From assembly GCA_007123715.1 (NCBI GenBank), contig SKKO01000041.1, positions 1 through 39,406 on the forward strand: a stretch of DNA of 39,406 bases. The letters run 5' to 3'. Both the position numbers and the translations under genes were made by a program. Position 1 is the first letter of the stretch. Each line of letters begins with the position of its first letter. The notes under the pieces were generated by a model. It saw only the letters and a program-made list of their open reading frames with translations, was not told the origin of the DNA and made no database searches. This stretch comes from Balneolaceae bacterium (GTDB lineage: Bacteria > Bacteroidota > Rhodothermia > Balneolales > Balneolaceae). Positions 1 to 9,234 of the stretch are shown here, piece after piece.

Positions 1-801
1 AATTTCCAAATGAAGGTGCGAGCCGCTGCTTAATAGTCCGCGATCACCCACCACACCGAGAATATCCCCTTTCAACACGAGGTCCCCGGGTTCTTTATAC
101 AGCCTTTCGGCATGTTTGTAAATACTCATGATTCCATCAGAATGCTGTACATAAATAATATTTCCATAATTAATAGTCCAGTTGGTATTCACAACTGTTC
201 CGTCTGCGATAGTTCTGAAATGAGAATTTCGCTGTGCTGCTATGTCTATACCGTAATGGCCTACATTTGGGGAGAAGCCCTGTGTCAATGTTCCCTGGAC
301 CGGAATAAATGATGGGAAGTCGGGTTTTCGTTCGCGTGTTTTTGCCGTCATAATTTCATTTCTGGTAAGTAATTCAAATGTTTGAACTACCAAAGGTTCC
401 CGAAAAACGGATTGTATCCCCGGAGAAAGTTCTGCTTCATAATGTAGATTAACCTGAAAGATTGTATCCGGAACATTTCGGACAAAATCTTTCAAATCAT
501 TCAGTTGAACTTCCCTTGCCAGCAATGAATCCTGCAACGCCATTACTCTCTGATTGATGGATATCACTTCATCTCGAAATTTATCATCAATCTGTTTATA
601 GTAAATAGACCTGAGAGGTGTTGCAAAAAAAATGAGAACAGCAAACAGTAACGTAGCTATTACAATACCTCCACCCAGCATATAGATATCAAGAGGTTTT
701 ACACTGTACGTGCTGGCAGTATCCGGATCATTTTCATCCAGAACCACTACAGCAACCTCACCATCTTCTTTTGATATAATTCGTTTTATAAATTCCCACA
801 T
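1..801 (-). CDS. M23 family (LytM-type) peptidoglycan endopeptidase, 3' end cut by window edge
   Basis: The reading frame opens at an ATG at 799-801 and stays open to the window edge, giving 267 codons with the C-terminus missing. The N-terminal 35 residues are cytoplasmic in character. A single membrane segment follows at about residues 40-62, then a short helical/coiled-coil stretch to about 115, and then the LytM fold. The zinc-binding motif HYGID is visible, and the frame runs out in SGSHLHLEI, which carries the HxH ligand. Proteins of this plan are membrane-anchored periplasmic hydrolases or regulators that cut or bind peptide cross-links in peptidoglycan. All visible metal ligands are intact, so I infer an active enzyme. 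It lies 71 bp downstream of guaB on the same strand, with no obvious Shine-Dalgarno sequence before the ATG. Confidence 0.85.
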   Translation of the reverse strand, partial: MWEFIKRIISKEDGEVAVVVLDENDPDTASTYSVKPLDIYMLGGGIVIATLLFAVLIFFATPLRSIYYKQIDDKFRDEVISINQRVMALQDSLLAREVQLNDLKDFVRNVPDTIFQVNLHYEAELSPGIQSVFREPLVVQTFELLTRNEIMTAKTRERKPDFPSFIPVQGTLTQGFSPNVGHYGIDIAAQRNSHFRTIADGTVVNTNWTINYGNIIYVQHSDGIMSIYKHAERLYKEPGDLVLKGDILGVVGDRGLLSSGSHLHLEI

Positions 802-855
802 AGCTTAAAACGGGATAAACTCATAAATGATTATTAATGAGAAATTTCAGTAAAC

Positions 856-893
856 CCCAATCATTTCATTTCTTATGAAACTGAATAATTGGG
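856..893 (-). terminator. Possible imperfect hairpin at the guaB stop codon
   Basis: On the minus strand CCCAA, TCA and TTTCAT pair with ATGAAA, TGA and TTGGG, with bulges, around the guaB TAA. No T-tract follows, so termination or mRNA-end protection is only a guess. Confidence 0.25.
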
Positions 894-2348
894 AGCTTCT
901 TTCGTTATTTGTACAGAGTGAGGATGGCTCTCCCTGTAGCTCGCAGCGGATATTTGAACGAACTCCGCACGTTTCAGTTCCTCAATATTTTTGGCACCAA
1001 CATAGCCCATGGCTGCCCTAAGCCCACCCACCATCTGGTGTGCTACTTCGCCGAGGTATCCTTTATACGGAACCCGTCCCTCAATTCCTTCAGGAACAAG
1101 TTTCAGGTCGTCTTCAACATCCTGAAAGTAACGGTCTTTTGAACCTTTGCTCATAGCTCCGAGACTGCCCATACCCCGATATGATTTGTATTTTCTTGCC
1201 TCATAAATGATGGTTTCTCCGGGACTCTCATCCACACCTGCAAACATCGACCCCATCATTACCGCATCGGCACCACCGGCAATGGCCTTGGGAATATCGC
1301 CGGTCTGTTTGATACCTCCATCGGCAATTAAACCAATGTTATTCCTGCCTGTATATTCGGCAATTTCCATAATGGCAGAGAGCTGAGGCACACCCACACC
1401 GGTAACCACTCGCGTGGTACAGATTGAACCCGGCCCAACACCTACTTTTACAACATCTGCACCTGCTTCGGCAAGTGCTTCGGCAGCAGCTCTTGTGGCA
1501 ATGTTCCCGCCTATAACATTCAAATCTTTGTAGGCCGCCTTGATTGTTTTCACCATTTCAAGCACACCCCTCGAATGGCCGTGTGCTGTGTCAATAGTAA
1601 CCATATCCACACCCGATTCAACCAGTGCATCTACACGGTCCATCGTATCGGGTGTTACACCAACAGCCGCTCCAACCCGAAGCCTCCCCATGTCATCTTT
1701 ACAGGCATTCGGAAAATTCATCTTTTTCTCAATGTCTTTAAATGTGATGAGGCCAACCAGCACTTTATCTTTATTGACGATCGGAAGTTTTTCAACCTTG
1801 TATTGCTGAAGAATTTCCTCAGCCTCTTCAAGGCTTGTATTTTCTTTTGCGGTAATCAGGTTTTTGCTTGTCATTATGTTACCTAGCTTTTTGTCAACAT
1901 AATGTTCGAAACGAAGATCCCGGTTTGTTACGATCCCGATAAGCCTGTTACCGTTTTCAACAATGGGTATTCCACCGATTTTGTGCCTTTTCATCAAGGC
2001 TCTTGCGTCTTTAACTGTTGCATCAGGTGGTAAAGTAACAGGATCTACAATCATGCCACTTTCACTTCTCTTCACCAGGCGTACATGCTCGGCCTGTTCT
2101 TCTATAGTCATATTTTTGTGAAGCATGGCTATGCCACCTTCACGTGCCAGTGCAATAGCCATTCTGTATTCCGATACGGTGTCCATTGCTGCGCTTAATA
2201 TGGGAATATTCAAAGTAATGGTTGGCGTAAGCTGCACTTTGGTGTCTACTTCGCGCGGCAAAACGCTTGAATAAGCCGGAACAAGCAGAACATCGTCATA
2301 GGTTAAACCCTGGCGTGTAATGCTTGCGAAGGGTGAAGAGTTCGTCAT
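873..2348 (-). CDS. guaB: Inosine-5'-monophosphate dehydrogenase
   Basis: This enzyme oxidises IMP to XMP with NAD+, the committed step of guanine nucleotide synthesis in the cytoplasm. I start it at the ATG at 2346-2348 (491 aa, the usual family length) because the conserved [14 protein letters not shown] begins only 14 residues later. The open frame extends 27 codons upstream to 2429, but those residues are not family-like. The TIM barrel is interrupted by a CBS pair at about residues 95-208. The catalytic loop GPGSICTTR places the nucleophilic cysteine at residue 310. The NAD/IMP region [11 protein letters not shown] and the flap [11 protein letters not shown] follow. A TATCTTTA element at 2380-2387 lies inside the rejected extension, which also favours the shorter start. 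All key residues are present. Confidence 0.96.
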   Translation of the reverse strand: MTNSSPFASITRQGLTYDDVLLVPAYSSVLPREVDTKVQLTPTITLNIPILSAAMDTVSEYRMAIALAREGGIAMLHKNMTIEEQAEHVRLVKRSESGMIVDPVTLPPDATVKDARALMKRHKIGGIPIVENGNRLIGIVTNRDLRFEHYVDKKLGNIMTSKNLITAKENTSLEEAEEILQQYKVEKLPIVNKDKVLVGLITFKDIEKKMNFPNACKDDMGRLRVGAAVGVTPDTMDRVDALVESGVDMVTIDTAHGHSRGVLEMVKTIKAAYKDLNVIGGNIATRAAAEALAEAGADVVKVGVGPGSICTTRVVTGVGVPQLSAIMEIAEYTGRNNIGLIADGGIKQTGDIPKAIAGGADAVMMGSMFAGVDESPGETIIYEARKYKSYRGMGSLGAMSKGSKDRYFQDVEDDLKLVPEGIEGRVPYKGYLGEVAHQMVGGLRAAMGYVGAKNIEELKRAEFVQISAASYRESHPHSVQITKEAPNYSVS

Positions 2349-2379
2349 CGGGAAAAAATTCGCTTGGTTTACAGTTTGG

Positions 2380-2387
2380 TAAAGATA
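2380..2387 (-). promoter_or_regulatory. Possible -10/-7 element upstream of guaB
   Basis: The minus strand reads TATCTTTAC about 32 bases before the chosen guaB ATG. This is one base off the Bacteroidota-type TAnnTTTG element. No partner box at a proper distance is convincing: TTG triplets lie 13 and 25 bases upstream. Confidence 0.3.
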
Positions 2388-2521
2388 AAAAAATCCCGCC
2401 CAACTTATTTGCCAAATCTGAAAATTCATTCCACAGAATCTGGTCTATATGCATTCCTTACTCATCCTTCTGACATTCGCCGTCTGAAGCCTGCATTCAG
2501 TGCCAGATAAATTACTGCTAC

Positions 2522-2845
2522 CTACAGTTTTGTTACCCTCAACGCATTTACGGCTGTTTCAAGCGAGCATATGTTATCCATGAAGCTCTTTACCCAGAAG
2601 TCTACACTCTCTCTCCTTCTCTGTACAAGTGCACAGCTGGTGGAATATCGCCCTTCCAGTTCATCTACGTAACCTTTTACATCCGCTTCAATCACGAATT
2701 TCAGTTCAGAGGGAAGCTCTCCCCATCCCAGCAGGCCGAACATCTCCTGTGTGTTTCTGTAATCCTGTTCGGCTTTTTTGAAAATAGAAAGGAGTGCGGA
2801 CTTTGGCGCTTTTCTTTTAACGGATTTTTTTGCTGCGTTCATCAT
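2522..2845 (-). CDS. Small conserved-looking protein of unknown function
   Basis: A 107-residue protein that I do not recognise. The first 16 residues are strongly basic (several Lys/Arg with Ala and Ser). The rest looks all-helical and amphipathic, with aromatic residues near LLGWGELP and DFWVKSF. There is no signal peptide or membrane segment, and two cysteines lie far apart. It could begin at either of two adjacent ATGs (2843-2845 or 2840-2842). It stands alone between guaB and the DUF697-like gene on the same strand, with a 7-bp dyad 47 bp upstream. The basic head suggests nucleic-acid or membrane-surface contact, and the helical body vaguely recalls phasin-like or four-helix proteins, but neither assignment is supported by a signature. 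Confidence 0.55.
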   Translation of the reverse strand: MMNAAKKSVKRKAPKSALLSIFKKAEQDYRNTQEMFGLLGWGELPSELKFVIEADVKGYVDELEGRYSTSCALVQRRRESVDFWVKSFMDNICSLETAVNALRVTKL

Positions 2846-2891
2846 TGCTTTATGGGTTTCGTTGAAGTTTAAAGCAAACTACACAGCGGTA

Positions 2892-2909
2892 GTGACATCT
2901 TAATGTCAC
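2892..2909. repeat. Inverted repeat GTGACAT-N4-ATGTCAC
   Basis: A perfect 7-bp dyad with a 4-base centre lies 47 bp upstream of the 107-residue gene and about 75 bp beyond the end of the DUF697-like gene. No T-run follows on either strand, so an operator-like protein site is as likely as an mRNA hairpin. Confidence 0.4.
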
Positions 2910-2982
2910 CCCATTGCTAAATTATTTTTACTACCCGTAAATTAATCTTATTCCCTCTTCTGTTTGCTAATCTATTCCCTGA

Positions 2983-3915
2983 TTATGGCCTCCACAAATC
3001 CCTGAATTTATTCCCGATACTTTTTGATGCATCCATTGTTTTCTTAAATGGGGCACTGCCAATCAGTTTCATTAGATCATAGGTACCTTTGGTCACGATT
3101 GCTCCCAGTTTCTTCGCGGCGGCTGCCGTGGCTGAGTTTCGCAAGGTGATCCGCTCCGGCCTGATCAGCGAATTGCAATAGCGTTGGGTAATGATTCCCA
3201 CACGAAGCGTCAGAAATGTGTTTGATGCGCCGGAAAGTGCGGAGTTTACAATCAGGGATGTTCCCGGCAGCATTGACACCGCAGATCCCACCCCGGTATT
3301 GATGGCACTCTCAATCATTTCAAGATATTCGGCCTCATCAAGCTGGGAGGCGATCAGGGCCGTTGCCAATACATTGGTATAGAGAAAACTCATATCGTTT
3401 ATGGTGGGACGCTGGCTGTACACATGGGCTATATCCCAGATCAGCTTAAGCTGGAGTGCAATCATAAATAAAGCATCAAGTGCCCCGTTTTGAGATATTG
3501 CCGTAGTGTAAAACGCACGTTTTGCATATAGCCTGATCTTTTCGTCGGCTATTTCATTCAGCAGAGACAGCGCCTGTTCAATTTCTTGCTGCGTCTTGAT
3601 TGCCTGTATGGCTGGAAGATTTTTATTGCGCGTCAGCCTTCGCGACAACTGCCTGAGATGCTTTTCATATTCCCTGCCTTTTTTTTCTTTAGGCGGAACG
3701 AGTGGCGCCGGCATCAGTAAAAATAGCGCCAATGGCAGCAGAATCAACACGGCAAATAATGTGAGTGAAAGAATCAGGATCACCTGGCCGGCAACCGGGC
3801 TCAGCTGGCTCACAGTTGCCGAAAACTGGATCACCTGGTTTAGCAAAAACAACATGAACAGCAATCCGGCGGAGATCGATATGGCCGCTAAAATTCGTTT
3901 TGACGATGTTGACAT
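2983..3915 (-). CDS. DUF697-type (YcjF-like) inner-membrane protein
   Basis: I take the ATG at 3913-3915 (310 aa). A GTG 51 bases upstream is possible but adds a Cys-rich, non-family leader. Two strong membrane segments lie at about residues 8-30 and 40-66. A basic linker follows (several Lys/Arg after a PPKEKKG patch), then a helical region. At about residues 133-175 is the pattern typical of DUF697/YcjF proteins: FYTTAISQNGALDALF followed by a helix ending in IAHVY. A Gly/Ser/Ala-rich hydrophobic region (GTSLIVNSALSGAS) follows. The biochemical role of DUF697 proteins is not settled; they often accompany Era-like GTPases, but none is adjacent here. It begins 76 bp after purB on the same strand and may be cotranscribed with it. 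Confidence 0.7.
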   Translation of the reverse strand: MSTSSKRILAAISISAGLLFMLFLLNQVIQFSATVSQLSPVAGQVILILSLTLFAVLILLPLALFLLMPAPLVPPKEKKGREYEKHLRQLSRRLTRNKNLPAIQAIKTQQEIEQALSLLNEIADEKIRLYAKRAFYTTAISQNGALDALFMIALQLKLIWDIAHVYSQRPTINDMSFLYTNVLATALIASQLDEAEYLEMIESAINTGVGSAVSMLPGTSLIVNSALSGASNTFLTLRVGIITQRYCNSLIRPERITLRNSATAAAAKKLGAIVTKGTYDLMKLIGSAPFKKTMDASKSIGNKFRDLWRP

Positions 3916-3991
3916 AGTATCGCGTTCAGAAGTACAAATATTCGCAGAACTGCAGGCAAGAACCACCGGAATGCCCGGGGAATTGTCATTC

Positions 3992-5284
3992 TTACAGGCC
4001 TACTCTTTCAAAAATTTCATCTACCCGGCGGATGTGGTAGTCTACATCAAAAGCGTCATCAATCTCGCCGGAGTTCAGGTTCTCTTTGATGATATTATCC
4101 TGTTCTGCAAGATCCCGGAAAGACCGTCTTTCCTCCCACGCTTTCATTGTCAGCGGCTGAACAGTATCGTAGGCATTCTCACGTGAAAGGCCTTTTTCGA
4201 TCAGCATCAACAGCAGCCGCTGGGAATATACCAGCCCGTGTGTTTTTTCCATGTTTTCTTTCATGTTTTCCGGATATACCATCAGCTTTTCGATCACACC
4301 CGCAAAACGGTTCAGCATGTAATCCAGCAGAATTGTTGCATCTGGCAGGATAATGCGTTCCACTGATGAGTGGGAAATATCACGTTCGTGCCAGAGAGGG
4401 ATATTCTCAAAAGCGGATACCATATAGCCGCGCAGCACACGCGCACAACCGGTAATATTTTCGGAACTGATGGGATTGCGCTTGTGCGGCATCGCTGAGG
4501 AACCTTTCTGTCCTTTACTGAAAAACTCTTCTGCCTCACGAAGCTCGGTTCGCTGAAGGTGACGGATTTCCACGGCAATTTTTTCCAGTGTAGACCCAAT
4601 CAATGCCAATACAGACATATAAAATGCATGACGGTCGCGCTGTAGGGTCTGGGTGGAAATGGGAGCCGGACTAATACCCAGAATATCACAGGTTATTCTT
4701 TCAACTTCCGGGGGAATATGCGCAAACGTACCAACTGCCCCGGAAATTTTCCCGAATTCCACACCGGCAGCAGCCATTTCGAATCGCTCTGTGTTTCGCT
4801 CCATTTCAGCATACCAAAGAGCACATTTCAGGCCAAATGTAGTCGGTTCTGCATGAACTCCGTGCGTGCGTCCCATCATAACGGTAAACTTGTGCTCCCG
4901 TGCTTTCTGCCCGAGCGCGCCTGTGATGCGTTCCAGTCCCTCTCTCAAAAGCCGGTTGACCTGCTTTAGCTGGTAACCGTTGGCTGTATCCACAACATCT
5001 GTAGAAGTAAGCCCATAGTGAATCCATTTCTTTTCATCACCCAGCGTTTCGGATACGGCCCGTGTGAAAGCCACCACATCATGGCGGGTTTCTTTTTCAA
5101 TTTCTTTGATCCGCCCGATGTCAAATGAAGCTTTTTTATAAAGCAGGTCCACATCCTCAGACGGTATTTTTCCGATTTTGCTCCATGCTCGGCACGCAGC
5201 CAGTTCCACATCGAGCCATGCCTGGAAATGATTTTGTTCAGACCAGATGTCGGCCATTTCTTTACGGGAATATCTTTCGATCAT
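3992..5284 (-). CDS. purB: Adenylosuccinate lyase
   Basis: PurB cleaves adenylosuccinate to AMP and SAICAR to AICAR, releasing fumarate, in purine biosynthesis. The 430-residue length and ATG start match the short bacterial PurB type. Visible signatures are TSTD (93-96), [10 protein letters not shown] with the catalytic histidine at 141, and the fumarase/aspartase superfamily signature [11 protein letters not shown] (261-271) carrying the catalytic serine loop. It sits at the head of a minus-strand group that continues with the DUF697-like gene. It is divergent from the four-helix-bundle gene across a 133-bp AT-rich gap. No Shine-Dalgarno sequence precedes the ATG (CGCCAAAC). Confidence 0.96.
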   Translation of the reverse strand: MIERYSRKEMADIWSEQNHFQAWLDVELAACRAWSKIGKIPSEDVDLLYKKASFDIGRIKEIEKETRHDVVAFTRAVSETLGDEKKWIHYGLTSTDVVDTANGYQLKQVNRLLREGLERITGALGQKAREHKFTVMMGRTHGVHAEPTTFGLKCALWYAEMERNTERFEMAAAGVEFGKISGAVGTFAHIPPEVERITCDILGISPAPISTQTLQRDRHAFYMSVLALIGSTLEKIAVEIRHLQRTELREAEEFFSKGQKGSSAMPHKRNPISSENITGCARVLRGYMVSAFENIPLWHERDISHSSVERIILPDATILLDYMLNRFAGVIEKLMVYPENMKENMEKTHGLVYSQRLLLMLIEKGLSRENAYDTVQPLTMKAWEERRSFRDLAEQDNIIKENLNSGEIDDAFDVDYHIRRVDEIFERVGL

Positions 5285-5313
5285 GTTTGGCGAAAAATTT
5301 TGGGTTGTTCAGA

Positions 5314-5341
5314 ATGATAAATGTAAGCTGTGGACTTTAAA
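5314..5341 (-). promoter_or_regulatory. Candidate promoter for purB
   Basis: On the minus strand TTTAAA (5336-5341) is separated by 16 bases from TATCAT (5314-5319). The expected transcription start would lie about 25 bases upstream of the purB ATG. The -35 match is only four of six. Confidence 0.4.
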
Positions 5342-5417
5342 ATAAATATTCTTTCTGTAAGGGATTCGGTTTTTTGGGTTCATATATATAGTAAATAATA
5401 ACAAAATGACAGGCTGA

Positions 5418-5780
5418 ATGAGCTACAGAAATTTAAAAATATGGAATCTCGCAGTAGAGCAATCGATTCTTATCCATGAGGTATCTTTCATACTGCCCCC
5501 TTTTGAGCATTATGAAACAGGAAGTCAAATCCGGCGATCATCAAAGTCGATCCGTTCAAATATCGTCGAAGGTTATGGGCGCCGGAGATATAAATCTGAC
5601 TATATCCGATTTTTAACTTACGCACACGCTTCCGTTCTTGAGACGATTGACCATCTCGACACCCTGACTGATACAGGATCTTTAAGCGATCATGAACTAT
5701 ATTCCTGTATCCGGAAACTACTGGATGAGTGCGGAAATAATCTTATAAGTTTTATTAGCGGAGTTGAGCGTGAATATTAA
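5418..5780 (+). CDS. Four-helix bundle protein (S23 / 23S intervening-sequence type)
   Basis: A 120-residue protein with the hallmark pattern of the S23-ribosomal-protein-derived four-helix bundle family. It starts [12 protein letters not shown], then has [20 protein letters not shown] at residues 38-57, then a helix with [16 protein letters not shown]. Family members form homopentameric helical bundles. They are encoded within 23S rRNA intervening sequences or, very often in Bacteroidota-like genomes, as single scattered genes; their function is unknown. Here the gene stands alone between purB (divergent) and the M48 gene (convergent), with no rRNA nearby, so it belongs to the free-standing class. 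The surface is rich in Arg and Lys, which fits nucleic-acid contact, but that is inference. Confidence 0.88.
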   Translation: MSYRNLKIWNLAVEQSILIHEVSFILPPFEHYETGSQIRRSSKSIRSNIVEGYGRRRYKSDYIRFLTYAHASVLETIDHLDTLTDTGSLSDHELYSCIRKLLDECGNNLISFISGVEREY

Positions 5781-5818
5781 CAATATATACCCTCCTCCCC
5801 TTTCCACAATTCATTCAA

Positions 5819-7306
5819 TTATTGTACCGGTATTTTTACAAAGGTGCCTGCGGGTATGGTATCATCAAGATAGACCTGGTTAACGATAGCTATCTCCTCC
5901 GGAGCGATATTCATAGGCAGGCTTTGGGGCAGCAAATCACGAAAACGGGTATCCCGATCCAATTGCCGAATGGACAATCTCACAGGATTAATATTCAAAA
6001 TTCGCTGGTCATCAAGCTGCCTGAATCCCCCGGTGGTTTCCGCGAACCGGGGTTTCATCGAGTCAAATTTATTCCGTTCCGTGTAGTTGATGAAGCGGTA
6101 TACTCTGCTTCCATATTCAAGAGCATAAATATTCACTCCGAGATTCTGATTTTCATCCTGAATAAAAAAGTTAGCTTCGTAGGCGGTCAAATTACCGCTC
6201 TGATTCGCACGCTGGTCATCTGTTTCAATATTGTTGGCACTCAGAAAAGACTGTACAGATTCGCGCGCATTGGATGATTCATTATCTATCCTCAAAATCA
6301 TAACGGCATCCTGTTCCGGGCTCAGCAAGACCACCTGCGAGGGCTGATTGATCATTATCCAGTTCTGCGGTATAGGGAAATGGAATGCAAGTTCGGGATG
6401 AAAATAGGTGTTTTCTTCCCTGAAGCCATTGCGGGGGTTTTCGCCATAAATCATTCCATCGAGAATCTCCATGTATGTTTCGGTATTCAGGATAGTTTGT
6501 TCATACCCGTTTTCTTCCCATTCCCGTGCTTTTCGCGGGATGTTTCTTTCCCTTTCACCCGGATCAGGGTGAGTTGATAGCAGGGATGGTATCGACTGGC
6601 CTGCTCTCTCGGAAATCCGTTTCAGGCTGGTAAAGAAAGCAGCTCCTTCCGCTGCCACATAGCCGGTTTTGGCAGCATATTCTACACCGAGCCGGTCCGA
6701 TTCACGTTCATGGTTACGGCTGTAGCTCAAAAAAAGGAGTCCGGCCGCCTGGCTGCTTAAGTTCAGGATGGTCTCGCCGGGCAGCCCCAGAAGTTCCTGC
6801 CCCAGGATAGCGCCGCCCAGAACCACTACAGAACCGATCGTCTGCTGCAAACCACGCTGTGATGCATGGCGTGCAGCCACGTGACCAATCTCATGCCCGA
6901 TAACCACAGCTAACTGTGCTTCGTTGTTCATGTGAGCCATCAGTCCCCGGGTTACATATACATAGCCTCCGGGCAAAGCAAAAGCATTCACTACGGGACT
7001 ATCCAGTACGCGAAACGTAAAAACGGTTTCTCTGAATTGGTCTGCCGTTTCTTCCCGTCGCATATGACTATTCTCAAGTATTACCTTGCTAATTTCATTG
7101 AAATAATCAGCAACACCTTCGTCATCATACAATCCGAACTCCCTGACAATTTCACTGTCCACATCTTTTCCGATTTGTACTTCCTGATCCCAGGAGTAGG
7201 CATAAGCCCTTTTTTGCCCGGTAATCGGGCTTTGCTGAACCACACAGGACGGAATAATAAATGAGATAAATAGTAGAGGTAAAAAAAGTCGTGTAAGCCT
7301 TTTCAT
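5819..7306 (-). CDS. M48 family zinc metalloprotease, lipoprotein
   Basis: A 495-residue lipoprotein with a signal peptide ending in a lipobox-like IPSC, giving the acylated cysteine 21. The peptidase domain has HEIGH at 138-142 and the third zinc ligand at Glu202 in a NHERESDRLG segment, so the active site is intact. A middle domain (about 290-420) follows. The C-terminal stretch of about 60 residues (LRDLLP... ending VNQVYLDDTIPAGTFVKIPV) resembles the LysM-like tail seen in long BepA/YfgC-type M48 proteases. Such proteins are periplasmic and act in outer-membrane protein quality control. It is a single-gene transcript with its own near-consensus promoter at 7354-7382, convergent with the four-helix-bundle gene. 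Confidence 0.9.
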   Translation of the reverse strand: MKRLTRLFLPLLFISFIIPSCVVQQSPITGQKRAYAYSWDQEVQIGKDVDSEIVREFGLYDDEGVADYFNEISKVILENSHMRREETADQFRETVFTFRVLDSPVVNAFALPGGYVYVTRGLMAHMNNEAQLAVVIGHEIGHVAARHASQRGLQQTIGSVVVLGGAILGQELLGLPGETILNLSSQAAGLLFLSYSRNHERESDRLGVEYAAKTGYVAAEGAAFFTSLKRISERAGQSIPSLLSTHPDPGERERNIPRKAREWEENGYEQTILNTETYMEILDGMIYGENPRNGFREENTYFHPELAFHFPIPQNWIMINQPSQVVLLSPEQDAVMILRIDNESSNARESVQSFLSANNIETDDQRANQSGNLTAYEANFFIQDENQNLGVNIYALEYGSRVYRFINYTERNKFDSMKPRFAETTGGFRQLDDQRILNINPVRLSIRQLDRDTRFRDLLPQSLPMNIAPEEIAIVNQVYLDDTIPAGTFVKIPVQ

Positions 7307-7353
7307 AACAGGTACGTTTTATGATTGGATATCCGCAGATGAACTCACCATCT

Positions 7354-7382
7354 TGTATATCTAAACAAAGGTAAGGTTTCAA
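7354..7382 (-). promoter_or_regulatory. Sigma70-type promoter for the M48 protease gene
   Basis: On the minus strand TTGAAA (7377-7382), a 17-base spacer and TATACA (7354-7359) match the housekeeping promoter in both boxes and spacing. The predicted start at about 7347 leaves a leader of about 40 bases before the ATG at 7306. Confidence 0.6.
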
Positions 7383-7387
7383 ATAGT

Positions 7388-9232
7388 TTATTTCGATAAT
7401 GATCCTTCAAAGATAACAAAATCACTGCCATCCGCCATTCCTCCAAATTTTTGGAGGTGTTTATAAAGATACAGCAATGCGTAGGAATCAAGGGTACAAT
7501 ATTTTGATAATAAATCGGGAATGAAGCTTTCTTCGCCCGGAGTCAGCAGCCCGTTCTTAAGTGAAATCCAGGCATTCATGGCTGAAGAGCCATCAAAAAT
7601 GGCGGAATCGTATTCATGGGTCTCATTAAAATCTCTTACGTTTGCCATACACACTGATTCTTTATTGCTGTATTTTTTCTCCCACATTTTAACAGCCCCG
7701 AAAACCTGTTTTAAACCAAGCCCTTTTGTTAGAAAGCAGTTATAGTAATAGCTCCTTATTAATTCGTTGATATCAAAAAAACGATGCTGATACTCCCTAT
7801 TTTTACCACGGCGAATTGTTTCCAGGATTTCAATCTGCCTTGGATAAAGCATCGAATTTTTTTTAAAAGTGTTGATAAGATTGTTGATACCCTGCCTCTC
7901 AAATGGTGAAAACTGAATCAGGGTGCCATGCAAGATTCCGGGTATTCGGCTAATCTCGTCTGTAAAACGAATATGAGGATCCGGGTTATGCGGATCCAGA
8001 TCGATCCATTCTGTGTGATGAACGATACCACTGGTTTCGAGTGTATGGCATGAAAATTGAAAATAAACCGGTTCATACGGCCGCATACCACGCTTAAAAG
8101 GCAGTGCATAGGTTGCAGCTTCAAAATCAATAAAGTGTAGCGGATATTCCAGTTCATCCATTTTCCTGATTCCTGGTTTTATCCATAAAAGCGGTGTTTC
8201 ATGATCACCTGCCTGTAAAATTTGCAGGTTTCTGCGTTGCTGGATGGTAATGGATGGACCTCCAAACTTCTGCATCTTATCAAATGAATCGAGGCCGTCC
8301 TGTATTTCAGCCTGCTCCTGGAAGTACACCCCGTTTCCGCTTTGGCTTTGATTACCATGGCCAACCAGTTCATGAATATGCCTGGCTGGCTTTTTGATTG
8401 TCTCATCAACAAAATATGTTTGCCAGCAGCCCGGGTGATCATTTTGACCTTTTCGAAAATCACACCACCTGCATCCATCATGCCTGCTGAGATCAGCTGA
8501 GGGAAACGGAAGTTCTGTAGTACTGATTATATCTAACACCGCTTTTACGGGTTGCTCCGAAAAGAGTGAATGCGAAACAGATCCCGGAATGGAAGCATGA
8601 ACTTTCAATGTACCGGGTGTTGCATCAACGCTTGAAAAAAGGCGATTCAAATCAGCAAGTTTCTCCTTTTTTTTCGTTTTAAAATAGTCTGACACCCTGT
8701 TCAGGTTATCTGTGGACGCCCTGAACCCGGTTCCCGGAAAATAAAACTGAACGGAAACTTCTGCTTCCGGATATGCACGTTTCAATACCTCAAGTCTGTA
8801 GGCTGCCTTAAGCAGGTAAGTAGCCGTAGTACGTTTTCTATCCGCGTTATCTATAATATTCCGTTCCGATTCTTTCCTGAGTTTTCCGTGTATCTGAATG
8901 ATCACAAAACGGTCTCCCTCCTTAACGAGAATTGGAATTCTTGTCACCAGCCTTCCTGCAATGATGACTGCACCGCTAATTACAGCGTCACTTTCACGAA
9001 GCCATGAACTCGTTTCCTCTGCAGCTGTCCGGAATGAATCGGATGTATTTCGTATACCAGAGAATCGCAAAGCTACTGCATCGCGCAGGTTCAGTTTATT
9101 TCGCTGCCGGTAAACAGGCTTTTCCGTAAACAGGGATTCATCACCGGCCATAAAATTCATTTTCAGCGGACAGCTCACCGCCTGTTGAAAATAGTGGTCG
9201 TTAATCAGGTCTGGGGTAAATTTTCCGGCCAA
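7388..9232 (-). CDS. DUF2779-type protein: degenerate Cas4/RecB-like domain fused to DEDD-type exonuclease-like domain
   Basis: A 614-residue two-part protein. The N-terminal half has cysteines arranged as in Cas4/AddB iron-sulfur nucleases: C21 in CPLKMNF, then C254, C257 and C269. The nuclease core between them looks eroded. Where the family has a catalytic Asp and a Glu-x-Lys, this protein appears to read RIPIL (residues 98-102) and QIH (113-115). The C-terminal half is DUF2779, an RNase H-fold 3'-5' exonuclease-like region with LHFIDFEAA (D369, E371), FSPFE (about 441-445), FFDINELIRSYYY (D487) and CTLDSYALLYLY (D582). All four acidic positions are present. The start is TTG at 9230-9232, two bases after the murB stop; ATGs at codons 25 and 28 would cut off C21. 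Its role is unknown; DNA/RNA processing is inferred. Confidence 0.8.
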   Translation of the reverse strand: MAGKFTPDLINDHYFQQAVSCPLKMNFMAGDESLFTEKPVYRQRNKLNLRDAVALRFSGIRNTSDSFRTAAEETSSWLRESDAVISGAVIIAGRLVTRIPILVKEGDRFVIIQIHGKLRKESERNIIDNADRKRTTATYLLKAAYRLEVLKRAYPEAEVSVQFYFPGTGFRASTDNLNRVSDYFKTKKKEKLADLNRLFSSVDATPGTLKVHASIPGSVSHSLFSEQPVKAVLDIISTTELPFPSADLSRHDGCRWCDFRKGQNDHPGCWQTYFVDETIKKPARHIHELVGHGNQSQSGNGVYFQEQAEIQDGLDSFDKMQKFGGPSITIQQRRNLQILQAGDHETPLLWIKPGIRKMDELEYPLHFIDFEAATYALPFKRGMRPYEPVYFQFSCHTLETSGIVHHTEWIDLDPHNPDPHIRFTDEISRIPGILHGTLIQFSPFERQGINNLINTFKKNSMLYPRQIEILETIRRGKNREYQHRFFDINELIRSYYYNCFLTKGLGLKQVFGAVKMWEKKYSNKESVCMANVRDFNETHEYDSAIFDGSSAMNAWISLKNGLLTPGEESFIPDLLSKYCTLDSYALLYLYKHLQKFGGMADGSDFVIFEGSLSK

Positions 9233-9234
9233 AC

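Noticed and set aside
2349-2429. Upstream extension of guaB (27 extra codons)
   Set aside because: The added residues are not IMPDH-like, and a candidate promoter element lies inside; the shorter start gives the family length.
3916-3966. GTG start adding 17 residues to the DUF697-like protein
   Set aside because: The extra leader is Cys/Ser-rich and precedes an ATG that directly opens the natural membrane-protein N-terminus.
3596-4186. 196-codon plus-strand open frame
   Set aside because: It is antisense to the DUF697-like gene and purB, both of which have clear family support.
7366-7373. Bacteroidota-type TACCTTTG element before the M48 gene (minus strand)
   Set aside because: No TTG box at 17-23 bases upstream; it falls within the spacer of a much better sigma70-type promoter.
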